A stretch of 64,000 nt of DNA from an uncultured Muribaculaceae bacterium (GTDB lineage Bacteria; Bacteroidota; Bacteroidia; Bacteroidales; Muribaculaceae), in contig CAJURN010000007.1 in NCBI GenBank assembly GCA_910589055.1, forward strand, positions 1 through 64,000. The letters are read 5' to 3'. This document shows, in pieces, positions 1 to 8,942 of the stretch. The notes under the pieces are model-generated. The model saw only the letters and a list, made by a program, of their open reading frames with translations, had not been told where the DNA came from and did no database searches. The position numbers and the translations under genes are program-made. Within the stretch, counting starts at the first letter, position 1; every line of letters begins with the position of its first letter.

Positions 1-53
1 AGCGCACCTGGTTTGGGACCAGGTGGTCGCAGGTTCGAATCCTGTCACCCCGA
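1..53 (+). tRNA. tRNA-Pro (anticodon TGG), 3' part only
   Basis: The window opens inside a tRNA. An anticodon stem CCTGG/CCAGG closes a seven-base loop TTTGGGA, so the anticodon is TGG (proline). It is followed by a T-arm with the usual TTCGAAT loop and by the 3' acceptor strand CACCCCG with discriminator A. No CCA is encoded, as is usual in Bacteroidota, so it must be added after transcription. The 5' acceptor strand and D-arm lie outside the window. Confidence 0.93.
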
Positions 54-56
54 CGC

Positions 57-107
57 AAAAAACACCGCAAATCAGTGTATTTATCAAGCTGATTTGCGGT
101 GTTTTTA
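57..107 (+). terminator. Intrinsic terminator of the tRNA-Pro transcript
   Basis: A perfect 15-bp inverted repeat (61-75 against 89-103) with a 13-base loop is followed by a T-run. It begins a few bases after the tRNA end. A-rich bases precede the stem, so it may also stop leftward transcription of the receptor gene that ends at 124. Confidence 0.9.
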
Positions 108-123
108 TTATTGGTTGATTTAT

Positions 124-2199
124 TTATCTTCCGCCGGCGGTGGAGGAGTCGACGTTGGCATCGGCATTGACGAGCTTACGGGCACCGCGTTTCTGACGTC
201 CCCATTGCAGGTTGTAGCTTATCTGGATGTAAGGCATGCGCATGTCAAGACGCATGTGTTGCTCGTTGGTGTTCCATTTGCTGAGCATCCTTGAGCCTTG
301 GTCGTACTTTCCGAACGGCATCAACATTCCGGCCATGAACTGCCAGTTTTTCAGATTGTATGACAGGTCGATGACCGAAAGATTCTCGCCCCAACTGATT
401 TTCTCGCCCCACAGGTCGTGCTGGGCGCGCACGTACATGCCCTGCAATGTAAATCCCCAGTGGGTGATTTGAAGGTTTACGTTCCCGCTCCAGTTATGGT
501 TGTAGAGCTTGTAGCCGGTTCCGCGCATGCGTTCGGCGCGGTATTGGATATAGCCGCTCGCGTTGAGCCATCCGGGAATGATTTCAATCTGCGGAGCGAG
601 GAAGAAGGAAAGGTTCTGCAAGCCTTTGCTGTTTTCGTAAGTTGTCACCAGGCGGTTGTTGTCCCAGTAGAGTAGAGGTGTGATTGCATCGGGACTGGAG
701 AATGCGCGCACGCCGAAAGTTCCGTTGACTCGCGGAAGGTTGAAGTTATATCTCAGCGTGAGCATATACGATGTAGAGGTTTTCAGATCCGGATTTCCTA
801 TGCGCCATTGGAATCCGTCGAGTTGCTGAGGTGCGATGTTTGATTCGGCCAAGGTAGGGGTTGCCTGCCATGTCTGGAAACTGAGACGAAGCTGATGGTT
901 CTGATTTATGCCGTAGGTCACTGTGGCTTGCGGACGCCAGTTCCATGAATGATTTCCCTGCTGTGTCTCGCGGAAAAGGAAGTCGGTGTATTGGGCACCT
1001 ACACCTCCGGTCAGAGTCACCTTGTTGAGGCGATGGAAATATTCGGCGAAGAAATAAGCCTTGTCCTGACGCTGGTGGAACACGGCTCCACCGAGATTCT
1101 CGTAGACCGAGCGGTTGCGGTTGGCCGAATAGGATGCTCCGGCGGTAAGGCGCGAATTGCTCCAGTTCTTGATATAGTTCGCTTCAATCGCATAGGCTTG
1201 GTTGCGGTCCTTGATCATTGTGTGCACATCGGTGAGGAAATCCGTGGCATCGGGCAGCTGTTCGATATAGTCGGAGTAAGTCTTTCCAAGATAGAACGAG
1301 CCTTGGAAATCGACAACAAGTGTCTGCTTTCCGCTGAAATGCTGCTCGAAATATGCCGATAAGCGAGGTGTCGTGCCCTTATCGCCGTGAGTGTCGGTGA
1401 GCAGGAGGTCTTCGCTGCCGTCGCTGAGCGATAGAAGTCCGTTGTAGCCGAAGCGGTCCGAAAACTTCCTGGAGGCATTTGCTTGAACGTAGAATACGGT
1501 GGTGTCGGGTTTGATATAGCTGTACGAAGCCCAGAAATATCCAAAAGAATTATCAAGCGAGCCACCGCGCGAGGTTTCGTTGCGGGTGAGGGTTTGACCG
1601 TCGGGGAAGGTGAAAGTTTCCGTGTATTCGCGATGGGACTTAATGTCCTCGGTGAGTTTGAAATTTCCGCCAAGGTTCCATTGCGAACGTCCGGAATTCA
1701 GCTTCACATCGGCCATGTAGAATCCCCATTTCTGATTCAGGGCAGGCCGGGCCGAAGCCATGAGCGAACCGCCGAGAGTAGGATTGGCAACGATAAAGTT
1801 GAGTACATAATTGGCGCCGTTGTAGCGCAGGCCGGGATTGTCGATCCATTCAACGCGTTTGATGGTCTCGGGCAGCAGGGCGCGGACTTCGTCGATGGAT
1901 GCCGTGCGACCGTTGATGCGTACCTGCACCGACTGTCCGGCAGCCTGGATAGTGCCGAGGGCATCGCTTACGGTGAGTGAGGGAATCATGAGATTGTTGA
2001 GCAGCTGCATGCCGTTCTTTGAATTTTCCACGGCGCTTTTCGACGGATGATACACGTCCATATCGGCCTTGCGTATCACTTTGGGAGCCTTGATTACAAT
2101 CTCCTGCAGCTCCTGGGTCTCAAGAGAATCTGCGACTTCGGCGGCCTGTGCGTAACATGCAATCGCACCAAGCCCCATCATAAGAATATGTTTTTTCAT
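124..2199 (-). CDS. Outer-membrane beta-barrel receptor (TonB-dependent-receptor-like)
   Basis: A 691-residue protein with a signal peptide (positive start, hydrophobic core, cleavage probably after CYAQA). A short plug-like region follows at about residues 30-130 (QEIVIKAPKV, then VQVRINGR and a VEWIDNPG-like segment). The rest is alternating aromatic beta-strand sequence typical of 'outer membrane protein beta-barrel family' receptors. The carboxypeptidase-regulatory domain common in this family is absent, as is any clear TonB box. It stands alone, without a SusD partner, so a glycan cannot be assigned; siderophore, peptide or glycan uptake are all possible. The start is supported by the signal peptide and by a TAnnTTTG motif just upstream. 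Confidence 0.8.
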   Translation of the reverse strand: MKKHILMMGLGAIACYAQAAEVADSLETQELQEIVIKAPKVIRKADMDVYHPSKSAVENSKNGMQLLNNLMIPSLTVSDALGTIQAAGQSVQVRINGRTASIDEVRALLPETIKRVEWIDNPGLRYNGANYVLNFIVANPTLGGSLMASARPALNQKWGFYMADVKLNSGRSQWNLGGNFKLTEDIKSHREYTETFTFPDGQTLTRNETSRGGSLDNSFGYFWASYSYIKPDTTVFYVQANASRKFSDRFGYNGLLSLSDGSEDLLLTDTHGDKGTTPRLSAYFEQHFSGKQTLVVDFQGSFYLGKTYSDYIEQLPDATDFLTDVHTMIKDRNQAYAIEANYIKNWSNSRLTAGASYSANRNRSVYENLGGAVFHQRQDKAYFFAEYFHRLNKVTLTGGVGAQYTDFLFRETQQGNHSWNWRPQATVTYGINQNHQLRLSFQTWQATPTLAESNIAPQQLDGFQWRIGNPDLKTSTSYMLTLRYNFNLPRVNGTFGVRAFSSPDAITPLLYWDNNRLVTTYENSKGLQNLSFFLAPQIEIIPGWLNASGYIQYRAERMRGTGYKLYNHNWSGNVNLQITHWGFTLQGMYVRAQHDLWGEKISWGENLSVIDLSYNLKNWQFMAGMLMPFGKYDQGSRMLSKWNTNEQHMRLDMRMPYIQISYNLQWGRQKRGARKLVNADANVDSSTAGGR

Positions 2200-2225
2200 T
2201 CAGAAAGTAGATTATAAATACGCCG

Positions 2226-2233
2226 CAAATTTA
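2226..2233 (-). promoter_or_regulatory. Possible -7 element for the outer-membrane receptor gene
   Basis: On the minus strand this reads TAAATTTG, matching the Bacteroidota TAnnTTTG box about 26 bases before the start codon at 2199. No good TTTG lies at the expected -33 spacing, so the support is partial. Confidence 0.35.
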
Positions 2234-2254
2234 AATATATTTCCCAAAATATCC

Positions 2255-2270
2255 CTCAACATATGTTGAG
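2255..2270. repeat. Perfect 16-bp palindrome between receptor and methylase genes
   Basis: CTCAACATATGTTGAG is fully self-complementary. It sits 6-21 bases past the methylase stop and just upstream of the receptor -7 motif, roughly where the -33 region would be. It could be an operator for a dimeric regulator. It lacks a G+C-rich stem plus T-run, so it is not a standard terminator. Confidence 0.4.
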
Positions 2271-2275
2271 AAAAG

Positions 2276-5200
2276 TTACTCCCGCTGATGAAAAATCAAT
2301 GGAACGAGTGTGTTGATTTCCTCGTTAAGCTCATGGATGGCTCCGAATTCTTTCTGAGAGAAAGCCTCATGTGCACGGGTGGACAGTGAAGACAATCTAA
2401 CATGAATTTCATCGTCGGGATTGAACTGAGGAATACGTATGTTCTTCACCACGTCAATACCTCGGTTTGTGTTAATTGTATATCCCTGGATGATTTCTTC
2501 AATTGTGGATGAGTTGAGTACGGCACAAAGATAATGTGCTTCCTCGGCGGAATCCAATGCGACGAAGAGTACTTTGGAATCGGTTACAACAGTTTTGTCA
2601 TGCACATAATCATCAGTAATTGATGAAACCACACAGCAACTCACGGCTTTGGCCTGTTCCTGCCAGAGGACTTTGTAGGGCTTGAATGTATAGTCGCCCA
2701 CGTTGTCGAGCCTGTACCAGGGAAATTGTTTTATATCAAAAAACTTACCGGAGCGTATTCTTGTGGCCTCAAGCAGGTCATGGAAATAAAATAGCCAGTC
2801 GTAAGTGAGGAAATACTTGGTCTGCATGTCTTCGGTCGGAATTCCGCGGTATTGGGCTTTTCCGGTAGAGTAATGCGGCACGAGCATGTAGATATAGTCT
2901 TTCAACCCCCATTTTGATATGTTGCGTCCACCTACAAGAGGGTAGATATGCTCTTCTTCCACGTAGCCTTCGTGGATACCGAGTTCTTTCGCTTCTTCAA
3001 GTCGGGAGCGTTCAATCAGGTTGGAGATTTTTAATTGCCCCGGTCTGCGTCCTGTAATCTTGACGAGATAAATGCCTTTGGCTCCGCAAGGTTCGATACC
3101 TTTACGTCCGGCGTAGGGAGATTTTCCGAGAAAATGCTTTATATCAGACGTTATGACGTCCGGTAAGGTAAGCCAGGGGCTTCTGGGATCATCGTTTATG
3201 GGAGTGGCTGATAATCTTCGCGACAACAGTATGCCGCTTACTCTGCTCCATGGTGTAAGGTGATGAATCTTACGTCCCGCGACAAGTTCGTACTCATAAT
3301 ACTCTTTCATCGGGTAGGTCATCGCTTCCGATTTTCGGAAAATATATACTGATGTCTTGTTGCTTGCGATACCCTTGAAGGGGTTGACTTTCAGCATGTC
3401 ATGTACGGCCGTGACAGAAAATGGCAGCGATTTGCCGTCGCGGGTGATAGAGAATTTGCGGAAGCCTTCGCCTCCTTTAAGGCTTTTGACAAATGTCTGA
3501 GGCAGAATAAGGGCAGCGGTTCCATGTTCTTTCAGATAATGGTCGATGGCAACGTAAGTCACGGCCATGGCAAAATCATCGTGGCTTGTAATCTTGTCGT
3601 ATGCTGATTTCTCGAAGATGCCATATGAGAGCCATATATCCAAAGTCAGAGCGCGGTAATTCTCAGACATGGCTTTCCATGCAATCCACGGCGGATTGCC
3701 TATGATGTAGTCAAACTGCTGCTCGCAAAACAGCGGTGCGTATGAGTTTTTCAGAATAATAGGCCAGAACCCGTCTTTTCCAGCGCTATGGAGAGCTAAT
3801 AATCTGGAAAACAATCGGCGGGCAAGACTGTCGGTCGTTTCGTCAAGCACTATCGAGTATTCATTCGACAGGCGCTCGCGGAAATTTTCATAACAAGTGT
3901 AGTCGCTGAGCATACATTGTGACAGTAATTTCAGGAAAGTGTTGCTGTCTTCTCGTGAAGCGAGCACGGGAAGCACAAACTCTCCTACCGAGGTATTGAT
4001 GACGATGGACTTGTCGCCGGGTTTCTGTTTGGCATGGACTGTGGGAACAAGCACGCTGTCGCACATGTACACCGGAATTGACATCGCTTTGTCAAGTTGA
4101 GTGATGTCGCCAAGAGAGAGTATATAGTTGCCCTTTGCTTGAATGACGGCAATCGGATTTATGTCGAAGCCAACGAAATTGGTTGTAATCTTGCCTATCA
4201 GCTCATTGTAGTTCAACTCACGTTCGTAGGTATTCCTGTATTTACGTATGAGTTGGGTAAGGAATATCCCCGAGCCGCATGTAGGGTCAAGTACGGAGGT
4301 GTTCAGGCCGTTGTCATATCCGGATTTTTCGATAGTGAATTCCGCGAGCCAGTCAACTGTATAGTATTCTCCCATCATATGACGCAGGTCTCGCGGCATA
4401 AGGCTCTCATAAGTCTGTCGCAGCACATCCCCGACAGTCTCGGGCTTGATTACGCTCGCTGTGGTTTCAAAATCGTCAAGAATCTCTATCAGGGAATTGA
4501 TTATGTTGATGTCGAATTCCTGAGCCATTGTAAACCATTCGAAAAAATGTATTTCGAAAAAATTGTCAATGTAATTGCAGAAATCATCATTGCGCCCATA
4601 GAAGAGCTTGATTAAATCTGAACAGTCTTTTACCGGTTCGGGACGGCGTGCTGGTAGCTTCAGATTTGCAAAAAGATTCTGAATCAGCAGTTTGATGAGG
4701 ATGCTGTAATAAGTCTGTATAACAAAAAGGGTTCGCTTTACATCTTCCTCGTTGTTGAACTCGAATGGATAGAAGCGTTTTAATGCTGAGACCTGCTTTA
4801 CAAAATCGGATTCCTGATTGCCATATATGGTTCCGAAAATACGGTCCCATTCATTGTATAGGGTTGTGATGCGGTTATTAATTCCGAGCGACTCCTCAAG
4901 CAATTGTCGCAGATAAATGATTGAGTTTTTGGATATTTCAGAATCTGCATTAAAGGATGCGCACAAGGTGTCGGCCGAGAGGCGGCGGCGTTTTGTCGAC
5001 TGAAGGTAAAGCAGGATGCGCTTCACTCCATTTTGGAAATCGTAAGGACTCGACTGAATGAACTCCACCTGAGCCTCATGTGGGATATTTTCAGGAAACT
5101 CGCTTGTTTTGCCTTGATGAAACAGGTTGGTGCGCTTGTCGCTTGGTATGAATCTGCAAAAAACAAAGTTAACACCGTCGAAGGCAACCCCAACTGCATT

Positions 5201-5608
5201 TGTGAGCGCTTCAACGAAGATTTCATTATCGCCGTTGGAATCCTGAAGTGCAAAATTTACAAGATAATCGAAAAGTCCGTGGTCCTTTTCGTCGCGCCCG
5301 AATATAGCTTCATTTATTCCTTTGCCTTTTCCCTGCTTGAAATAGCCAGGCTTCTTGTATTCGACATAAATATGATTGTAAATACTGTCGACACGTCCTC
5401 CGAAGGCAGATGTGATTTCATTATGTGAGGATATCGTTATGTCTAAAGTCTCACCGATTGAGTTGAAGAATATATTGGATGCGACTTTAATGTCGTCCTC
5501 AGTCCGGGCTTTGTGGCAATTGCTTGAAAATGATTCGATTATCAGGGGAATAGATGTCGGCATATCAGAATTCGTCAGAATGAAGTACAAATTTAGCTCC
5601 TTTTCCAT
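2276..5608 (-). CDS. Solitary N6-adenine DNA methyltransferase, probable type IIG-like restriction-modification enzyme
   Basis: A 1110-residue protein of the Eco57I/N6_Mtase class. The SAM motif DPTCGSGIFLTQL lies at about residue 441 and the catalytic motif NPPW at about 638. A long C-terminal half fits target recognition. Near the N-terminus (about residues 71-86) GGRVDSIYN followed by VEYKKPG fits a PD-(D/E)xK nuclease core. This suggests cutting and modifying activity in one chain, but the nuclease call is inference. No specificity subunit, helicase or separate endonuclease is adjacent. I prefer the ATG at 5608 over a TTG three codons upstream (5617). The gene looks more A/T-rich than its neighbours, which fits horizontal acquisition. 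An orphan phage-defence methylase is the main alternative. Confidence 0.8.
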   Translation of the reverse strand: MEKELNLYFILTNSDMPTSIPLIIESFSSNCHKARTEDDIKVASNIFFNSIGETLDITISSHNEITSAFGGRVDSIYNHIYVEYKKPGYFKQGKGKGINEAIFGRDEKDHGLFDYLVNFALQDSNGDNEIFVEALTNAVGVAFDGVNFVFCRFIPSDKRTNLFHQGKTSEFPENIPHEAQVEFIQSSPYDFQNGVKRILLYLQSTKRRRLSADTLCASFNADSEISKNSIIYLRQLLEESLGINNRITTLYNEWDRIFGTIYGNQESDFVKQVSALKRFYPFEFNNEEDVKRTLFVIQTYYSILIKLLIQNLFANLKLPARRPEPVKDCSDLIKLFYGRNDDFCNYIDNFFEIHFFEWFTMAQEFDINIINSLIEILDDFETTASVIKPETVGDVLRQTYESLMPRDLRHMMGEYYTVDWLAEFTIEKSGYDNGLNTSVLDPTCGSGIFLTQLIRKYRNTYERELNYNELIGKITTNFVGFDINPIAVIQAKGNYILSLGDITQLDKAMSIPVYMCDSVLVPTVHAKQKPGDKSIVINTSVGEFVLPVLASREDSNTFLKLLSQCMLSDYTCYENFRERLSNEYSIVLDETTDSLARRLFSRLLALHSAGKDGFWPIILKNSYAPLFCEQQFDYIIGNPPWIAWKAMSENYRALTLDIWLSYGIFEKSAYDKITSHDDFAMAVTYVAIDHYLKEHGTAALILPQTFVKSLKGGEGFRKFSITRDGKSLPFSVTAVHDMLKVNPFKGIASNKTSVYIFRKSEAMTYPMKEYYEYELVAGRKIHHLTPWSRVSGILLSRRLSATPINDDPRSPWLTLPDVITSDIKHFLGKSPYAGRKGIEPCGAKGIYLVKITGRRPGQLKISNLIERSRLEEAKELGIHEGYVEEEHIYPLVGGRNISKWGLKDYIYMLVPHYSTGKAQYRGIPTEDMQTKYFLTYDWLFYFHDLLEATRIRSGKFFDIKQFPWYRLDNVGDYTFKPYKVLWQEQAKAVSCCVVSSITDDYVHDKTVVTDSKVLFVALDSAEEAHYLCAVLNSSTIEEIIQGYTINTNRGIDVVKNIRIPQFNPDDEIHVRLSSLSTRAHEAFSQKEFGAIHELNEEINTLVPLIFHQRE

Positions 5609-5759
5609 TATATTCAATGTTCGGAGACGTTAAAAATCGCTTATTTGAATGATGCTGATTGATAGTGGTTTACTTGTAAATGAGTTGTAATTCTTTGTAT
5701 TGAATCACAATAGACAAAAACTCCCGAGCGATTATTTTCTGACGGAATTTTAACGGGGA

Positions 5760-8255
5760 TTACTTCGGGCGATGAAGGAACAGGTTGCGGATGAGAGATT
5801 GGAATTCGGTGAATGGAATAGGGCGGAAGTGATGGATGACGGAGGCGAAAATCGGGTCGGGCTCGGGGCCGGTGATTGCCATAAGGCGTTTGCGGGCACG
5901 CGATAGGCCTACATAGAGAACTCGCGCCCGGTCTTCGGTGGTGCCGAGGTTTTCGCCTGAAACGTACAGAATCACATTGTCCATCTCGAGCCCTTTGGCC
6001 TTGTGGACGGTCATGACCGATAGCCGTTCGTCGGCGATTCCTTCGGAAAGCAGGTCGGATTCGTTGTAGGTCAGGAGGTCGTGGAGGTGATTTTGGAGCT
6101 GTTGCAGGAACGTGTGTTCGCGCTGATTGTCTACCACGACTTCCTTAACCAGCCGGAGCACGTAACCGATATGCCGCACAGGCTTGATGTGTCCTGCGGC
6201 CACAAATTCTCCGTGTGATTTTTCCATAACGCCCGCGAGTGTGTTTTCGTAGGATTTGTCGTTGCGCTCCAGCATTGCGCGCGAATACTCATACATGTGT
6301 TTGTAGCGCGAGGAGAAGCGCATGGCAATGCTGCGGATGGAAGCGGATTCGCGGATTTCAAATTGAGCGCGATTTTTCTGTCGGGCGATTGGAACGAGTG
6401 CTGCCATAAGTGCCGCCGTGGCCGCAACATCGTCGTCGGCGTTATGGCTGTTGTGGCCTTCGATTTCAAGATGGTCGAGCATCGAGCCGAGAGTGTGGCT
6501 TCGGCGTCCGGGAAAGAGCAGGCGGGAGAGCCGGAGGGTGTCGATGCGGTTGAAACGGTCGATTTGCAGCTCGGCGAGCGATGTGCGTCGACGTATGTTT
6601 TCCTGAATTATGCGTATGTCGAAGTCGATGTTATGCCCGGCCACTACGCAGCCGTCAAGATACGCTGCTATGCGTGCGAATCCCTCTTCGGGCGTAAGTT
6701 TCTTGGCTGAGGGATACAGGTCGTAGAGAGGGTTGGGCGTGTCGACACCCAACATGCGCGGCAGCGGACGTTCCGATTCGATAAAGAACGATATGCGGCT
6801 TGATTCGTCGGGCACTCCGCCACGAAGTTTGACGGCTGAGAATTGGATTACATCATCGCGGAACAAGTCAAGTCCGGTGGTCTCGGTGTCGATTACGGCT
6901 ATCGTGCGGCTTGCATCGCTCATATCGCGCACGAGCCGTGATGTAGAGGTGGGACAGTCCGCATACATCAGTTCCTCGCCTGACATGGCGGCATCGCGGA
7001 GAACTTTTATCAGCCGGCGTGCGCCGGAAAGGGTACGTATGGAATTGGTGCGGTAGAGCAGTGTAGCCCATTCGCTACGCCGCAATGGGTCGGCTGTAAC
7101 GGCAAGATGTGCGTAGATGGTTTTGAACTCCGGGCTCGAGAAGAGGTCGCCTCCTGACAGCAGCAGGTGCGACACGCCGTGAATGTCGAGCGATTCCGAC
7201 ACGTTCAGAGCTTCTGCGTTTGTGCGCGTCAGCACAGCCACCGACTCTTCGGGGTGAAGCCTGAGCCATTCCGATGCTTTGGCCGATGCGATGGCGGCGA
7301 AAGACGCTTCGTGGGTGCTTGCTGCCGTAAGCGCATCGTCAGGGCCGATGTCGTTGCGGGCCTCGGGAAGATACTCCTCATTGCTGATTCCAAGCCATCC
7401 GCGGGCAACGTCGTTGCACAGCTCCACAAGATAGCGTGGCGAGCGGTAGTTCTTGCGCAGGTGGAATATGCGCCCCGAGCATGAGCGGCGCAACCTGTCG
7501 AGCGCCACACCTCCCGCGCCTGCAAAACTGAATATTGCCTGCCGGGTGTCGCCAAGGAATATTGATGTCGTGCGTCCTCCGGTTGTGATACGCTCAACGA
7601 TGGCAAGCTGAAGCGGGGTCATGTCCTGCACCTCGTCCACCTGAATCCAGCGGTAGGACGTGAATCGGAGGTCGCGATAGTTCGAGCTCATGAGCGCGGT
7701 GTAGGTGCGCAGTATGATGTCGTCGAAATCTATGAGTCCGTTCAGCTCCTTGAAGTCGGTGTATTTTTTCACCAGCTCGATGTCGAACTCGCTTATGGAG
7801 CGGCCCGGGCGGCGGATAAGCTCGGAAGGATGTCCGTTTTCGGTCTGGTAGAGATACCATGCGATGCGTTGGAAGTCGCGACGGTCGGCAACCTGTTTCA
7901 ATCCGAGTTCATCGGATAGGAAGGCGGTGCGGTCTTCCTCGTCAAGTATGGCCGTGCCCGATGGCAACAGTCCGTTGACATTGAGGAAGCGCAGGCAGAA
8001 GCGGTGGATGTTCCCGGTAAAGAGTCCTTCCGGGCGATAACCGAGTGATGCCGTGATGCGGCTTTCCATCTCGCGGGCCGCACGGTTGGTAAAGGTGAGG
8101 CACAGCATGTCGTCGAAAGGCACGCCGAGCTCGGAATGGGCATATAAAATTCGTCGGGCAAGGATGTGGGTTTTGCCACATCCCGGCCCGGCGAGTACGA
8201 GTGCACGTGTATTATGCAGCGCGACAATCTGTTGCTGAGTGCCGTCGTGGGTCAT
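5760..8255 (-). CDS. UvrD/Rep-family DNA helicase with an embedded DEDDh exonuclease domain
   Basis: An 831-residue superfamily 1A helicase. Walker A AGPGCGKT lies at about residue 22, Walker B VDEVQD at about 206, a GDTRQAIFSFAGA motif at about 235 and NYRSP at about 269. Between the helicase lobes, at about 450-620, is a complete DnaQ-like exonuclease: VIDTETTGL, AGHNIDFD and a final HNADDDVAA. The C-terminal lobe has TVHKAKGLE and VGLSRARKR. It probably unwinds and trims DNA in repair. The ATG at 8255 is chosen over one at 8297 because it begins directly at the usual MTHDGTQQQ-type N-terminus and lies 5 bases after the upstream stop, whereas the longer form would overlap that gene. It is the last gene of the leftward salvage cluster, possibly only by read-through. 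Confidence 0.88.
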   Translation of the reverse strand: MTHDGTQQQIVALHNTRALVLAGPGCGKTHILARRILYAHSELGVPFDDMLCLTFTNRAAREMESRITASLGYRPEGLFTGNIHRFCLRFLNVNGLLPSGTAILDEEDRTAFLSDELGLKQVADRRDFQRIAWYLYQTENGHPSELIRRPGRSISEFDIELVKKYTDFKELNGLIDFDDIILRTYTALMSSNYRDLRFTSYRWIQVDEVQDMTPLQLAIVERITTGGRTTSIFLGDTRQAIFSFAGAGGVALDRLRRSCSGRIFHLRKNYRSPRYLVELCNDVARGWLGISNEEYLPEARNDIGPDDALTAASTHEASFAAIASAKASEWLRLHPEESVAVLTRTNAEALNVSESLDIHGVSHLLLSGGDLFSSPEFKTIYAHLAVTADPLRRSEWATLLYRTNSIRTLSGARRLIKVLRDAAMSGEELMYADCPTSTSRLVRDMSDASRTIAVIDTETTGLDLFRDDVIQFSAVKLRGGVPDESSRISFFIESERPLPRMLGVDTPNPLYDLYPSAKKLTPEEGFARIAAYLDGCVVAGHNIDFDIRIIQENIRRRTSLAELQIDRFNRIDTLRLSRLLFPGRRSHTLGSMLDHLEIEGHNSHNADDDVAATAALMAALVPIARQKNRAQFEIRESASIRSIAMRFSSRYKHMYEYSRAMLERNDKSYENTLAGVMEKSHGEFVAAGHIKPVRHIGYVLRLVKEVVVDNQREHTFLQQLQNHLHDLLTYNESDLLSEGIADERLSVMTVHKAKGLEMDNVILYVSGENLGTTEDRARVLYVGLSRARKRLMAITGPEPDPIFASVIHHFRPIPFTEFQSLIRNLFLHRPK

Positions 8256-8260
8256 TCGGT

Positions 8261-8923
8261 TCAGTCCTTGAGATAGGGCTGCAGGGCATCGCGCCATGCG
8301 AAATAACCCGGAGCGAGCAGGTGCAGTCCGTCGTTGGTGAACTCGGCACGGAGATTTCCGTTTTCATCAGCGAACACCGGTGTGAGATTGATCCATGTGG
8401 CGCCTGCATCGGCTGCCTTCTCTGCAAGAATTGCATTGATGTCGCGGACAACATGCTCGCGCCCGACAAGACGCTTGTACATTCCGAATGAGTTGTTTAT
8501 CGGCAGCATCGACTGGAGATAAATCTGCGTACGGGGCGTTGCCTTGTGGATTTTTTCGGTGAGTCGGAGAATCGCTCCGGCAATGGAATCGGCTGTAAGC
8601 TCATGGCTCACGTCGTTGATTCCGATCATCAGGAAAATCTTTGCAGGCTGCCCGTCGGTGAACGCGGTCATGCGGTCCTCGACACCTTGAACGATGTCGG
8701 AGCCGATTCCGCGGTTCACGACATCGGGATTGCGGAGCAGCTCGTGCCACTCGCAGAAGTTGGTGATGCTGTTGCCGACAAACACAATTGATGTCGAGTC
8801 AACACCCAGAGCTTCGAACAGGCTGTTTCGCTGACCGTAGTAGGCGCCGTAGGGCGAGCCTCCGACTGCGTGGGCCGCGAATGATGCCGCGGCCAGCAGG
8901 ATGGCGAGAAAATATTTGCGCAT
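8261..8923 (-). CDS. Secreted SGNH/GDSL hydrolase (esterase)
   Basis: A 220-residue protein with an N-terminal signal peptide (cleavage near AAHA). The SGNH blocks are visible: FVGNSITN with the nucleophile Ser52, GSDI with its glycine (block II), IGINDV (block III) and NDGLHL near the end with Asp198 and His201. The family removes acyl or acetyl groups from glycans and lipids. Located 19 bases after murQ in a peptidoglycan-salvage operon, it plausibly removes O-acetyl groups from wall sugars in the periplasm so that other enzymes can act. The substrate is inferred from position only. Length is normal for a single-domain SGNH protein. Confidence 0.8.
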   Translation of the reverse strand: MRKYFLAILLAAASFAAHAVGGSPYGAYYGQRNSLFEALGVDSTSIVFVGNSITNFCEWHELLRNPDVVNRGIGSDIVQGVEDRMTAFTDGQPAKIFLMIGINDVSHELTADSIAGAILRLTEKIHKATPRTQIYLQSMLPINNSFGMYKRLVGREHVVRDINAILAEKAADAGATWINLTPVFADENGNLRAEFTNDGLHLLAPGYFAWRDALQPYLKD

Positions 8924-8942
8924 GACTCTTTAGTTTTTTATG

